Of a stretch of DNA of 64,000 bases, positions 36,475 through 45,455 are shown one piece after another. Source of the stretch: Nostoc sp. NIES-4103 (GTDB lineage: Bacteria > Cyanobacteriota > Cyanobacteriia > Cyanobacteriales > Nostocaceae); the NCBI RefSeq assembly GCF_002368335.1, contig NZ_AP018288.1, forward strand, positions 221,372 to 285,371, given 5' to 3'. Each line of letters begins with the position of its first letter. Position 1 is the first letter of the stretch. A program made the translations under genes and the position numbers. Below the pieces are notes generated by a model. The model was not told where the DNA came from and ran no database searches. It saw only the letters and a program-made list of their open reading frames with translations.

Positions 36475-38022
36475 GTGAGTGAATACGATTTCATTATTGT
36501 AGGAGCTGGTTCAGCAGGAGCGGTTGTTGCCAATCGGCTTAGCGAAAACCCAGAGGTGAAGGTGCTAGCTTTAGAAGCTGGGAAACCTAGATCTGAAACT
36601 CCGACCGATCTGACTACTAGGGTTGATAACCCATCTGTATGGTATACTTTACTCGGCTCTGAAGTAGACTGGGGCTATCAAAGTGTTCCACAGCCGGGAT
36701 TAGAAGGTCGAGTAACCTATGAGCCGCGTGGCAAGTTACCTGGTGGTAGCAGCAACTTGTACATCATGATGCACATCCGAGGACATATATCGGATTACGA
36801 TAATTGGGCTTATAGCGGTTGTCCTGGCTGGGCTTACAAAGATATTTTACCCTACTTCCAAAAACTGGAAAACCAAGAAGACAACACCAGTGAGTGGGCT
36901 GGTAAAGGAGGGCCGCTTTATGTTGCCAATGCCAAGTTGCATAATCCTAACCCTACTTCTGAGGCGTTTATCAATGCTTGCCTCGAATTAGGCTACCCTT
37001 ACACTCCAGACTTTAACGGTTCTAGCATGGAAGGGGTCGGTTGGCATCATGTCAACATCAAAGACGGTAAGCGTCAGAGTACAGCATTAGCCTACTTGAA
37101 TCCAGCGTCGCTGCGACCAAACCTGACTATTAGCACAAACTCTCAAGCCACTCGATTGTTGTTTGATGGTAAACGTTGTGTAGGGGTAGAGTATAGCCAG
37201 AATGGTGAGATTAAGACTGCACACGCTAACTACGAAGTGATTGTCTGTGCAGGTGCCATTGAGTCTCCTAAGTTGTTGCTACTCTCTGGAATTGGTAATC
37301 CTGCTCATTTAAAAGAGTTTGGTATTCCTGTCAAAGCTGATGTACCTGGTGTGGGCGAAAACTTTCACAATCACATCCTCATAGGAGTCATTAATGAAGC
37401 ATCCCAGACAGTTCCCAATGGACATTTGAATCTATCAGAATGCGCCTTGTTCTGCAAATCAGATCCAGGTTGGGTTGGGCCAGACCTACAGATAGGTTTT
37501 GTACACGTGCCATTCAATATCATTGTTGGTCAAAATTACCCAAACTCTATAAGTATTTTGCCCGGTATTGTGCGCCCATTGTCTCGCGGTTGGCTGAGGT
37601 TAGCAAGTGGTAATCCGCTAGATAAACCGCTTGTAAACCCGAACTACCTGAGTGTGGAAGCCGATGTTGAAAGGTTAGTTCAATCTGTCAAACTTGCTCG
37701 TGATATATTTGCAACCAAGGCTTTCTCTGGTTGGGTGAAACGAGAATTGATGCCAGGGCCAGATGTACAGAGTGAGGAACAATTACGTTCATTTGTCCGA
37801 CAAAATGCCGACTCTTATCATCACCAAGCTGGTTCGTGCAAGATGGGACTAGATGATATGGCAGTTGTAGATCCGCAACTGCGCGTCTATGGCGTTGAAG
37901 GACTGAGAGTTGCTGATGCTAGTGTTATGCCTGTTGTACCTTCAGGGAATTGTCACACAGGCATTGTGATGATTGGGGAAAAAGTCTCTGATCTAATTAA
38001 ACAAGAACATCATTTGCTGTGA
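36475..38022 (+). CDS. GMC-family FAD oxidoreductase (choline dehydrogenase-like)
   Basis: The 515-residue enzyme has the FAD motif VGAGSAGAVVANRLSE at the N-terminus, GGSSNLYIMMHIRGH (GMC signature 1), a second signature at GAIESPKLLLLSGIG, and the active-site region with HHQAGSCKMG and GNCHTGIVMIGE. It oxidises an alcohol. GTG 36475 is chosen with AAAGAGG upstream; a TTG two codons earlier is possible. It has no export signal, so it is cytoplasmic, in contrast to the second GMC enzyme at 40936. Confidence 0.92.
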   Translation: MSEYDFIIVGAGSAGAVVANRLSENPEVKVLALEAGKPRSETPTDLTTRVDNPSVWYTLLGSEVDWGYQSVPQPGLEGRVTYEPRGKLPGGSSNLYIMMHIRGHISDYDNWAYSGCPGWAYKDILPYFQKLENQEDNTSEWAGKGGPLYVANAKLHNPNPTSEAFINACLELGYPYTPDFNGSSMEGVGWHHVNIKDGKRQSTALAYLNPASLRPNLTISTNSQATRLLFDGKRCVGVEYSQNGEIKTAHANYEVIVCAGAIESPKLLLLSGIGNPAHLKEFGIPVKADVPGVGENFHNHILIGVINEASQTVPNGHLNLSECALFCKSDPGWVGPDLQIGFVHVPFNIIVGQNYPNSISILPGIVRPLSRGWLRLASGNPLDKPLVNPNYLSVEADVERLVQSVKLARDIFATKAFSGWVKRELMPGPDVQSEEQLRSFVRQNADSYHHQAGSCKMGLDDMAVVDPQLRVYGVEGLRVADASVMPVVPSGNCHTGIVMIGEKVSDLIKQEHHLL

Positions 38023-38059
38023 TTAGAGAACTTGGGAATAATCATGGAGTAAGTAAAGT

Positions 38060-38503
38060 ATGAGTTTACAAATTTTTTCTCAAGTGGCGCTGACTTGTAA
38101 AGACCCGATCGCTACTGAAAAGTTTTACACAAAACATTTTGGTTTTAAAAGAGCTAGGGTAGCAAAACTTCCAGATGGTAATCAGATTGTTTTCATTAAG
38201 GCAAGTGATAGTGCATTCTACTTCGAGCTCTTTCAGGCTCAAGAGGAACTTCCTGTAGCAGCTTCTATCAACGATGGCCCCCAGTACCCCGCAGTGCGTC
38301 ATCTTGCTTTTAAGGTTGATGATGTAGACGCTAAACTAGCAGAAATTGGCGACGATGCCAAAATTACTCTAGGGCCGCTTAACTTTGATGATTACATTCA
38401 AGGATGGCGTACAGCTTGGATAGCCGATCCAGACGGTAACATTGTTGAAATTAGTCAGGGATTTGTTGATCAAGAAAATCCACCGTCTTTAGAAGCAAAC
38501 TGA
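38060..38503 (+). CDS. VOC (glyoxalase/dioxygenase superfamily) protein
   Basis: 147 residues with the paired beta-alpha-beta-beta-beta modules of the VOC fold: SQVALTCKDPIATEKFYTKH, RHLAFKVDDVDAKLAEIGDD and WIADPDGNIVEI. The metal ligands cannot be all assigned, but His near the middle (VRHLAF) and Glu (NIVEI) are in the right places. VOC proteins include glyoxalase I, dioxygenases and antibiotic-binding proteins. It follows the GMC gene by 37 bp and probably shares its transcript. Confidence 0.88.
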   Translation: MSLQIFSQVALTCKDPIATEKFYTKHFGFKRARVAKLPDGNQIVFIKASDSAFYFELFQAQEELPVAASINDGPQYPAVRHLAFKVDDVDAKLAEIGDDAKITLGPLNFDDYIQGWRTAWIADPDGNIVEISQGFVDQENPPSLEAN

Positions 38504-38507
38504 ATCA

Positions 38508-38598
38508 GGACTTACGCACAGACTACGATTTGACGGCATTACGAGCTTAGGGTTTTAATCGCAAAAGCTGAGTTTTTCGTCACGAGTGCGTGAGTCCT
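38508..38598. mobile_element. AGGACTTACGCA-family miniature element, complete copy
   Basis: AGGACTTACGCAC (38508-38520) and GTGCGTGAGTCCT (38586-38598) are inverted repeats with one mismatch; the interior has ATCGCAAAAGCTGAG shared with 23159-23240. It begins four bases after the VOC stop codon. Confidence 0.85.
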
Positions 38599-38705
38599 AA
38601 TAAACTCAATACTCCCAATATAAGCAGTTAGTATGGTTGGATTTTTATACTCTATAGGACTCATATTTGATTTTTGAACAAAACTCAGTACACCTTTATT
38701 TTTTC

Positions 38706-38740
38706 TTCCCAGTCCCCAGTCCCCAGTCCCCAGTCCCTTA
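38706..38740. repeat. CCCAGTC tandem repeat
   Basis: Five CCCAGTC units just upstream of the porin gene, same type as in ppsA. Confidence 0.8.
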
Positions 38741-38778
38741 CCTCTACGAGTGATTCAGAAATCAAATCGGATTGCTAT

Positions 38779-40404
38779 ATGTTATGTAGTTTATTACTGA
38801 ATTCAAACTCTTACTTAATGTATGTAAGATGGAGCGTCTTGAGTTTACTACTGTTAGTTGCTCATCCAGCTAGCGCAGAAAGTTCTGTATCTAATATTGA
38901 TGTGGCTGAATCTGCAAATCAATTGCCACAAAACTCAAGTGCAACTTCCATGAGCCAGGTTACTAATGTCAACCAACTTTCGGATGTCAAACCTACAGAC
39001 TGGGCTTTTCAGGCTTTGCAGTCATTAGTTGAGCTAATGAGTGCGATCGCAGGTTATCCGGATAATACCTTCCGAGGTAACCGTGCTATGAGCCGCTTTG
39101 AATTTGCAGCCGCACTCAATCAGGCTCTTGAGCGTATGAATGAAATCATTCAAACCACCTCGAAAGATTTAGTTACCCGTGAGGATTTAGCAACAATACA
39201 GAGATTGCAACAGGAGTTTGCTACAGAGTTAGGCACAATCCGAGCAAGAGTAGACACTCTGGAAGCTCGTGCAGCTACCCTAGAAGCAAATCAGTTTTCC
39301 CCAACTACCAAGTTAACGGGTCAAGTCATTATGGCAGTAAATGCAGGTCAATTCAATGGCGATCGCATAATTGACCCCAATGGCAGAGAAATTGCTAATG
39401 CAAATCCCAATGCCACATTTTTTTATCGAGCTGTGGTAGACTTCAATACCAGTTTTACCGGAACAGACCTGTTAAAAATCCGTTTGGAAACAGGTGATGG
39501 TGGTAGTGATGATAATGCAGCTGGAGTGCTAGAGCCAAATTTCGGCAGTGTGGTGGACTTTTCAGCTAAACCACCTTCGCAAAATGGTGACATTGGTTTA
39601 GGTAGATTGTACTACACGTTTAAACCATTGTCCGACTTATCTGTGTCCATTGGGCCTGATATTCGCACTACAGATTATGTTGATTACAACAGCTACGCTA
39701 ACTTGAGCTTTCGGGATTTCAACACACTGGCATTAACAAACAATTACATTCTCTTTCCTGTATTTGGCCCAAGTGCAGGAGCTGCAATTGACTGGAAACC
39801 AGGACAGGGGCCTTTTTCAGTACGGGCTTTGTATGCAGCAGCAGAGGCGGCGAATCCAGGTAAAACCGGATTTATCAGAGGTGTATCGCCTTTTGTCAGA
39901 TTGTTATACCTTGATGATAATGGCGATCGCGGTTTATTCGGCGATACCTACCAAACTACTGTTGAGTTGGAATACGCACCTTCAAATAACTTTGCTCTAC
40001 GTCTGCAATACAGTGGAGGAGAAGTTTTTAACCATGACTATTACGTGTTTGGCGCTAATTTAGAATTAACCCTAGCACAACGTCTGGGAATTTTTGCCAG
40101 ATACGGTTACGGTAGTTATAATGACTCTGCATTTGGGGATATTAAACCGCAATATTGGATGGCGGGTGTTGCACTCCGTGACTTATTTCGAGAGGGTGCT
40201 TTAGCAGGAGTTGCAGTTGGTCAGCCATTTATAGAAGGTGCGATTGGCAACGCCACTCAAACAAACTTAGAGGCATTTTATAACTATCCTCTTGCTCAGA
40301 ACATTCAAATTGCACCATCAATTCAAGTAATTAATAACGCTGGTAATCAAGATAGCAACAATACAATTGTTACAGGAACTCTGCGAACAGTCTTGTCTTT
40401 TTAA
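38779..40404 (+). CDS. Iron uptake porin (SLH domain plus OprB-type barrel)
   Basis: The protein (541 aa from ATG 38779) has a signal peptide ending HPASAES, an SLH domain (SDVKPTDWAFQALQSLVE ... GYPDNTFRGNRAMSRFEFAA), a coiled coil (about 115-165) and an OprB-type beta barrel that ends with phenylalanine as outer-membrane proteins do. Such porins let iron and other small solutes across the cyanobacterial outer membrane. The start may be ATG 38779 or 38818; residues before 38779 would be read from CCCAGTC repeats (about 38706-38740). In this cluster it may serve uptake or release of the pathway's compound. Confidence 0.9.
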   Translation: MLCSLLLNSNSYLMYVRWSVLSLLLLVAHPASAESSVSNIDVAESANQLPQNSSATSMSQVTNVNQLSDVKPTDWAFQALQSLVELMSAIAGYPDNTFRGNRAMSRFEFAAALNQALERMNEIIQTTSKDLVTREDLATIQRLQQEFATELGTIRARVDTLEARAATLEANQFSPTTKLTGQVIMAVNAGQFNGDRIIDPNGREIANANPNATFFYRAVVDFNTSFTGTDLLKIRLETGDGGSDDNAAGVLEPNFGSVVDFSAKPPSQNGDIGLGRLYYTFKPLSDLSVSIGPDIRTTDYVDYNSYANLSFRDFNTLALTNNYILFPVFGPSAGAAIDWKPGQGPFSVRALYAAAEAANPGKTGFIRGVSPFVRLLYLDDNGDRGLFGDTYQTTVELEYAPSNNFALRLQYSGGEVFNHDYYVFGANLELTLAQRLGIFARYGYGSYNDSAFGDIKPQYWMAGVALRDLFREGALAGVAVGQPFIEGAIGNATQTNLEAFYNYPLAQNIQIAPSIQVINNAGNQDSNNTIVTGTLRTVLSF

Positions 40405-40405
40405 C

Positions 40406-40497
40406 AGGACTTACGCAATGAGTGATGTAAAAACGAACCACAGAGACACAGAGGACACGGTGAAATGAGAGTTTGAGAGATTTTTTGCGTAAGTCCT
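40406..40497. mobile_element. AGGACTTACGCA-family miniature element
   Basis: Perfect 13-base inverted ends AGGACTTACGCAA (40406-40418) and TTGCGTAAGTCCT (40485-40497). It begins one base after the porin stop codon. The interior differs from the copy at 38508. Confidence 0.85.
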
Positions 40498-40935
40498 ATT
40501 TAACTAATTGAGTTGATTGTTATAAGGAGTAATTCAGGAGTCAAATCACATTTCTATAGATTAGTTTTACGTTTCCGAACCAAAAAAATTAAACTTATAC
40601 CGAAAAATCGACCATTGACGCTGTGTTGAATACTCATTAAACTAAATCTGAAATAACTAGTGTAAATTTAGATTCATCCTCACAAACTTTCAAGTGTAAT
40701 TTAAGGTTATTAGATTTTACTTAACTATTTTGTTTTTAGTTATACATTGATGTCTGAACGATGTTTCTTGTTTTCTTAATTTGTATTGGCCAGTAAATTG
40801 TATTTAGTAACTTAGTAAACAACAGTATTGAGAATTGGTTATATAGATAATCTCATATCAAAAATTTCCCATATTTTATTTATTAAATAATTTGCTGACG
40901 TAATTTCTCTCTTCTGAAAAATTTGGAGCTAATAT
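40498..40935. other. AT-rich gap before the second GMC gene
   Basis: No gene-like frame or clear hairpin; TTGGAGCT at about 40922-40929 is the ribosome site of the next gene. Confidence 0.4.
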
Positions 40936-42570
40936 ATGCCTTTTATGAACCAAGGTCGTCGTCGTTTTCTTCAATCTAGTGCTTTAGCTTCTGCCAGTTT
41001 GGTTGTTTCATCTGTATTTCCCCGTAGTCGTGCTAGAGCTAATGATGAAAGTGTAGATGCTTTAATTATTGGTAGCGGTTTTGGTGGAGCTGTTGCTGCT
41101 CTGCGCTTAGGACAAGCTGGAATTAATACAGTCGTATTAGAACGTGGTCGTCGCTGGAAGCTGACATCTGCATATGATACGTTTGCTACTTTCCGTAACC
41201 CAGATGGTAGAGTTGGTTGGCTTACTAATACTGCACCCATTGGTGGAGAATCTATAGATGTTTATACAGGAGTTCTAGAGCGGGTAGATGCAAATGGGAT
41301 TTCTATTTTCCTTGGTGCCGGAGTTGGAGGCGGTTCTTTAAATTACTACGCCACTACATTTCAACCACCTAAAGATTTATTTTATAAATCTTTTCCTAGT
41401 TCAGTTAGCTATGATGAACTGGATGAAACTTATTACCCCCGCGTCCGTTCAGTTCTCAAGGCATCAACAATTCCTCAAGATATTCTAGCTAGTGATTACT
41501 ATTTATCATCACGGGTATTTATTGACCAAGCTGTGAAGGCAGGATTACCTTACAGATGGAATGTCTTGAATGTTAATTGGGAAATAGTCCGTCAACAGTT
41601 AGCTGGAACTGTCAAACCAGATTTGATTATTGGAGAAGGAGTAGATTATGGCTGTAATAGTGGTGCAAAAAATAGTTTAGACTTGAACTATTTACGCCTA
41701 GCAGAAGAAACTGGATATGTGGAAATTCTGCCTCTTCATGTGGCAACAGAAATTAGCCAAGTTCCAGGATATGGTTATCGAGTTTCTTATAATGAGATAA
41801 GTGATACTGGAAGCATAATTGCTAGTAAATCTATTACCTGTCGCTATTTATTTTTAGCAGCAGGTTCTATAGGAACTTCTAAGCTTTTAGTTAAAGCTAA
41901 GGCAAAAGGTACATTACCTTGGTTAAACGAGCATATTGGACAAGGTTGGGGTAGTAATGGAGACACTTTTTCTACTCGTTCAGGTTTACCTGATACTAAT
42001 CCTGGAAAAGGAGGCCCTGGAGGTTCTGCTATTGTTGAACACCCCGATAACCCCTTTGGCCCCACAGCACTAAATAACGCTCCAGATTGGCAAGCGCCTC
42101 AAGGAAGCCTTAGAGCTATTTGTGAAACTATACCTAGTGCAAGAGGAAGCTTTAAATACGATTGGGCTACAGATTCAGTAACGTTAGATTGGCCTGTTGA
42201 TTCTCCAGGAGTTGTCCAATCTTTGAAAGCCGCAGAGTATACACATAGACTCCTTGATAAAAGAAATACCACAATCAGTCACAAGCCCAAAACAGAAGTC
42301 ACGACAGACAGGATAATGAGTGGTATGTCAATCAAAAAAAGACCGACATCTACAGTATCTAATGCTTTGACTGTACACGCCTTGGGAGGAGCAGTGATGG
42401 ATCAAGCTTGCGATACCTATGGACGGGTAAAAAATTATCAAGGGCTTTATGTTGTCGATGGTGCGCTAATACCTGGTTGTACAGGAACAGCAGCGCCTTC
42501 ACTCACCATTGCAGCGATCGCAGAACGTTGTCTGGATAAAATTCTGGCAGAAGATATCCTACATGGTTGA
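40936..42570 (+). CDS. Tat-exported GMC oxidoreductase (cholesterol oxidase-like)
   Basis: The 544-residue protein begins with a twin-arginine signal (GRRRFLQSSALASASLVV, cleaved around ARAN), so it is folded with FAD before export. The FAD motif LIIGSGFGGAVAALRLGQAG, GVGGGSLNYYA, and the C-terminal VHALGGAVMDQ and VVDGALIPGCTGTAAPSLTI are those of the cholesterol oxidase branch of the GMC family. It would oxidise a sterol-like or hydrophobic alcohol in the periplasm, producing peroxide. Cholesterol is not an expected substrate in cyanobacteria; the true one is unknown. It is followed by a PEP-CTERM gene. Confidence 0.9.
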   Translation: MPFMNQGRRRFLQSSALASASLVVSSVFPRSRARANDESVDALIIGSGFGGAVAALRLGQAGINTVVLERGRRWKLTSAYDTFATFRNPDGRVGWLTNTAPIGGESIDVYTGVLERVDANGISIFLGAGVGGGSLNYYATTFQPPKDLFYKSFPSSVSYDELDETYYPRVRSVLKASTIPQDILASDYYLSSRVFIDQAVKAGLPYRWNVLNVNWEIVRQQLAGTVKPDLIIGEGVDYGCNSGAKNSLDLNYLRLAEETGYVEILPLHVATEISQVPGYGYRVSYNEISDTGSIIASKSITCRYLFLAAGSIGTSKLLVKAKAKGTLPWLNEHIGQGWGSNGDTFSTRSGLPDTNPGKGGPGGSAIVEHPDNPFGPTALNNAPDWQAPQGSLRAICETIPSARGSFKYDWATDSVTLDWPVDSPGVVQSLKAAEYTHRLLDKRNTTISHKPKTEVTTDRIMSGMSIKKRPTSTVSNALTVHALGGAVMDQACDTYGRVKNYQGLYVVDGALIPGCTGTAAPSLTIAAIAERCLDKILAEDILHG

Positions 42571-42725
42571 GCTATTTCCAGGCAACACCTCTCAAGATTT
42601 GACACAAAAATAGGTAAAGCTTTTGAAGTGGCATTTTTTCAGAATCAGCTACCTCATGAAGAATGGATTCAAAAAATTTTCCAGCTTTCTTTAAATCCTA
42701 ACTTCCATCTGAGAAAAATCAAATC

Positions 42726-43529
42726 ATGTTTATCTCTAAATTAATTAAAAAATTAACTTTAACAGCAGCATCTAGCTTGGTGAGTTTAATTTTTCTAGCT
42801 CCTGGCGAAGCTTCTGCTGCTTCCTTAGTCAACGGCGGTTTTGCAGGCAGTTTTAATGGATGGCAAACAATAGGTGACGCTAGTATCCAATCATTTGAAA
42901 GTGTTGGCATCGACCCAACAGAAGGAGATTTTCAGGCTTTATTGTCAACGACATCACGTACAGATGATAACTTCAATCTTTCAGGAGTTGACGCAGCTGA
43001 TGTTTCAGATTTGGAAATATTCTTAGGCTTAAAATCTGGGAGTTTAGATAGCTTGAGAAATAGCGGTTTATTTCCTGTAGAGGAAGGTACCGCTATCAAA
43101 CAAACATTTACAGCTGAAGCTGGTAGCACCCTGAATTTTGATTTTAATTTTCTGACAGATGAGTTTGCAAATAGTGCGGATTTTAATACTTTTGCCTTTT
43201 TCACTCTGAACAACACTGCAAACAAACTAGCTGATACTTTCTCAAATTTAATTTCTTCTACATTCTTTGACCAAGAAACTGGTTATGGGACTTTTTCTAC
43301 TGTGCTATCAGAAACCGGGACATATACTTTGGCATTCGGGGTTGTAGATGTGGGAGAATCCTACGCTACAGCAGTATCTATCGATAATGTTAGAATTGTG
43401 CCTTCAAATGTTGTGAAAGTGCCTGAACCTTCTTCTGTATTAGGAATATTTGAGTGTGGTGTTTTAGTAGTTGGGTTTGGTCTGTTAAAACGTCAACAGA
43501 CAAAAAGCAGTAAAGCTGTGAATCTATGA
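42726..43529 (+). CDS. PEP-CTERM exported protein
   Basis: The 267-residue protein has a signal peptide (hydrophobic LTAASSLVSLIFLAP, site near ASA-ASL) and a PEP-CTERM sorting tail: VPEPSSVLGIFECGVLVVGF followed by basic LLKRQQTKSS. The mature part (NGGFAGSFNGWQTIGDASIQ; FNFLTDEF; AVSIDNVRIV) is a jelly-roll choice-of-anchor domain. Such proteins are released or anchored by an exosortase; none is in the window. The 57-codon frame running 42571-42744 in another phase upstream looks protein-like and may be a remnant. Confidence 0.9.
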   Translation: MFISKLIKKLTLTAASSLVSLIFLAPGEASAASLVNGGFAGSFNGWQTIGDASIQSFESVGIDPTEGDFQALLSTTSRTDDNFNLSGVDAADVSDLEIFLGLKSGSLDSLRNSGLFPVEEGTAIKQTFTAEAGSTLNFDFNFLTDEFANSADFNTFAFFTLNNTANKLADTFSNLISSTFFDQETGYGTFSTVLSETGTYTLAFGVVDVGESYATAVSIDNVRIVPSNVVKVPEPSSVLGIFECGVLVVGFGLLKRQQTKSSKAVNL

Positions 43530-43667
43530 CACATTTTAAAAATCTACTCGTTCCTAAACCCAAAGGGCGATCGCCCTGAAACAAATCACAAGTTGAAGAG
43601 GTTACAGAAATGCAAAAAATCAAACTGAACAAAGATTGACGAAGACAACCACTAAAAGGAGACAAAT

Positions 43668-44654
43668 ATGAGTTTACGGTACTTGGGAACTGAAGGCTTT
43701 ACAGTTTCTTCCATCGGGTTAGGTGCGATGGGTATGTCAGAACTGTATGGTGCCCGCAATGATGAAGAATCTATTGCAACTATCCAACGGGCGTTGGATC
43801 TTGGTATCAATTTGATTGATACTGCTGATTTTTACGGCTTGGGTCATAACGAAGAACTGATTGGTAAAGCTATCCGTGGTAGACGTGAGCAAGCTGTCAT
43901 CTCTGTAAAGTTTGGTCAGTTACGGACACCCGATGGTGGTTGGGGCCCAATTGATGCCAGCCCCAAGTATGTACGTCAAGCCATTGAAGGCAGCCTAAAG
44001 CGCCTAGGAGTAGACACAATTGATTTTTACTTTCCTACGCGAGTTGACCCTAAAGTGCCCATTGAAGATACCATCAGTGCAGTAGCTGAATTAGTGCAAC
44101 AGGGTAAAGTACGTTATGTAGGCTTGTCGGAAGTCTCACCCTCAACCATCCGCAAAGCTCATGCCATCCACCCAATCTCAGCTGTGCAAGCTGAATACTC
44201 ACTCTGGAGCCGTGACCCAGAGGACGAAGTTCTACCGACCCTGCGGGAGCTTGGCATCGGCTTCATTGCCTACAGCCCCCTAAGCCGTGGTTTTCTCAGC
44301 GGTCAGATCAAGAGTCCTAACGATTTTGCTCCAGACGACTTTCGTCGCCACTCTCCACGCTTCCAAGGTGAGAACTTCCAGCGTAACCTTGAGTTAGTAG
44401 ATCGTGTTAAGGAACTTGCAGACAAAAAAGGCTGTAAACCTGCACAATTTGCACTAGCATGGGTACTGGCGCAAGGCGACGACATTGTTCCTATTGTTGG
44501 CACCAAACGCCGTGCTTATTTAGAGGAAAATCTTGGTGCTTTGAATGTACAGCTGAGGAAAGACGACTTAGCTCGCATCAATGAATTGGTGCCACGCAAT
44601 GCTGTGGCAGGTGAACGCTATGCTGCACAGCTGTTGGCAGCTGTTAACGGCTAA
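43668..44654 (+). CDS. Aldo/keto reductase
   Basis: The 328-residue barrel enzyme has GLGAMGMSELYG, catalytic Asp51 and Tyr56 in DTADFYGLGHNEELIG and Lys81 in ISVKFG. The usual catalytic His of the tetrad (YYQHRVDP) is replaced: the sequence is FYFPTRVDPKVP, with Thr124 at the His position. NADP-binding motifs near the C-terminus (VPIVGTKRRAYLEEN) are intact. AAAGGAGACAA precedes the ATG. It should reduce or oxidise a small carbonyl compound, perhaps with changed activity. Confidence 0.92.
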   Translation: MSLRYLGTEGFTVSSIGLGAMGMSELYGARNDEESIATIQRALDLGINLIDTADFYGLGHNEELIGKAIRGRREQAVISVKFGQLRTPDGGWGPIDASPKYVRQAIEGSLKRLGVDTIDFYFPTRVDPKVPIEDTISAVAELVQQGKVRYVGLSEVSPSTIRKAHAIHPISAVQAEYSLWSRDPEDEVLPTLRELGIGFIAYSPLSRGFLSGQIKSPNDFAPDDFRRHSPRFQGENFQRNLELVDRVKELADKKGCKPAQFALAWVLAQGDDIVPIVGTKRRAYLEENLGALNVQLRKDDLARINELVPRNAVAGERYAAQLLAAVNG

Positions 44655-44683
44655 GCTGACCTGGATATTCCAAGCCAGCATCT

Positions 44684-44713
44684 AGAGTTCCATGAAAGTT
44701 AGCATGGAACTCT
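44684..44713 (+). terminator. AGAGTTCCATG hairpin
   Basis: Eleven-base perfect stem (44684-44694 and 44703-44713) with an eight-base loop, 30 bp after the aldo/keto reductase stop. No long T run follows. Confidence 0.6.
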
Positions 44714-44769
44714 GGAGGATAAGTATTTTTGTGGATGACTGCTAACAGAGCGATCGCAATTTGATAAAT

Positions 44770-44867
44770 TATAGCTAGGGACTGGGGACTGGTGACTGGG
44801 TGAAAAGTCTTTTTGTGTCTAGGTTTTATTATCTGTTGATGTCCTAACACTACTGGCGACTGCTATA
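44770..44867. mobile_element. TATAGC-family miniature element, intact copy (+)
   Basis: Ends TATAGC and GCTATA; inside are CTAGGGACTGGGGACTGG units and TCTGTTGATGTCCTAAC. It is nearly identical to the inverted copy at 55170-55274 and related to 481-603. About 98 bp, noncoding. Confidence 0.8.
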
Positions 44868-45066
44868 CCTCTAAATCCAGAACAGTTAAAGCAAGTTCTG
44901 AGCCACAATACCTAAATCTGTGGAAAAATATCCACTGCATAACTCAACAGATATTTATTTGTATGTGATAAAATTGTAAGAAATTATTTTTCAGTTAAAG
45001 ATTGCCTTTGCAAGTAGTAGTTTGTATACCTAAAAAGAATTAAATATTATTTAAAAGTCAATAACA

Positions 45067-45213
45067 ATGCCCAGAAAAAACGCTGCTAATCTCACGATTC
45101 AATTATCAATCGAGGAAAAAATAATTTTAGATAAATATTGTGATAAAATGCAGCGAACAAAAAGCGATGTACTTCGAGAAATGATACGTTCACTTAAAAT
45201 CTATTTAGACTAA
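45067..45213 (+). CDS. Small ribbon-helix-helix (CopG-like) protein
   Basis: A 48-residue frame: MPRKNAANLTIQLSIEEKII, then LDKYCDKMQRTKSDVLREMI and a short end. The beta strand NLTIQLS, followed by helices with the pattern TKSDVLREMIRS, is the ribbon-helix-helix DNA-binding fold as in CopG and small antitoxins. No toxin gene follows; the next 1.2 kb is repeat-rich. It could be an orphan regulator or antitoxin. No strong ribosome site is visible. Confidence 0.7.
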   Translation: MPRKNAANLTIQLSIEEKIILDKYCDKMQRTKSDVLREMIRSLKIYLD

Positions 45214-45387
45214 GCTAAAATCGTTGATTCAGTTTGGGAATTCATATTTATAAAGCATCAAGGAACAGGATTTTAAGTTCATTTGTATGCACATAGTTTC
45301 GTTTTTACTGCCGACTTACTTATTTAAAATTTCTAATTAATTGTCTTCTTGGCTTACATCTATTTTAGTTGCGTTATTGACATTTTT

Positions 45388-45455
45388 GTAGGGTGGGCAA
45401 TGCTTTTAATGCCATGAAACCTCAATTTTGACGTTCCAGGCATTGCCCACCTTAC
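45388..45455. repeat. GTAGGGTGGGCAATGC inverted repeat
   Basis: GTAGGGTGGGCAATGC pairs with GCATTGCCCACCTTAC, one mismatch, around a 36-base loop. Same type as common cyanobacterial intergenic foldbacks. Confidence 0.8.
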
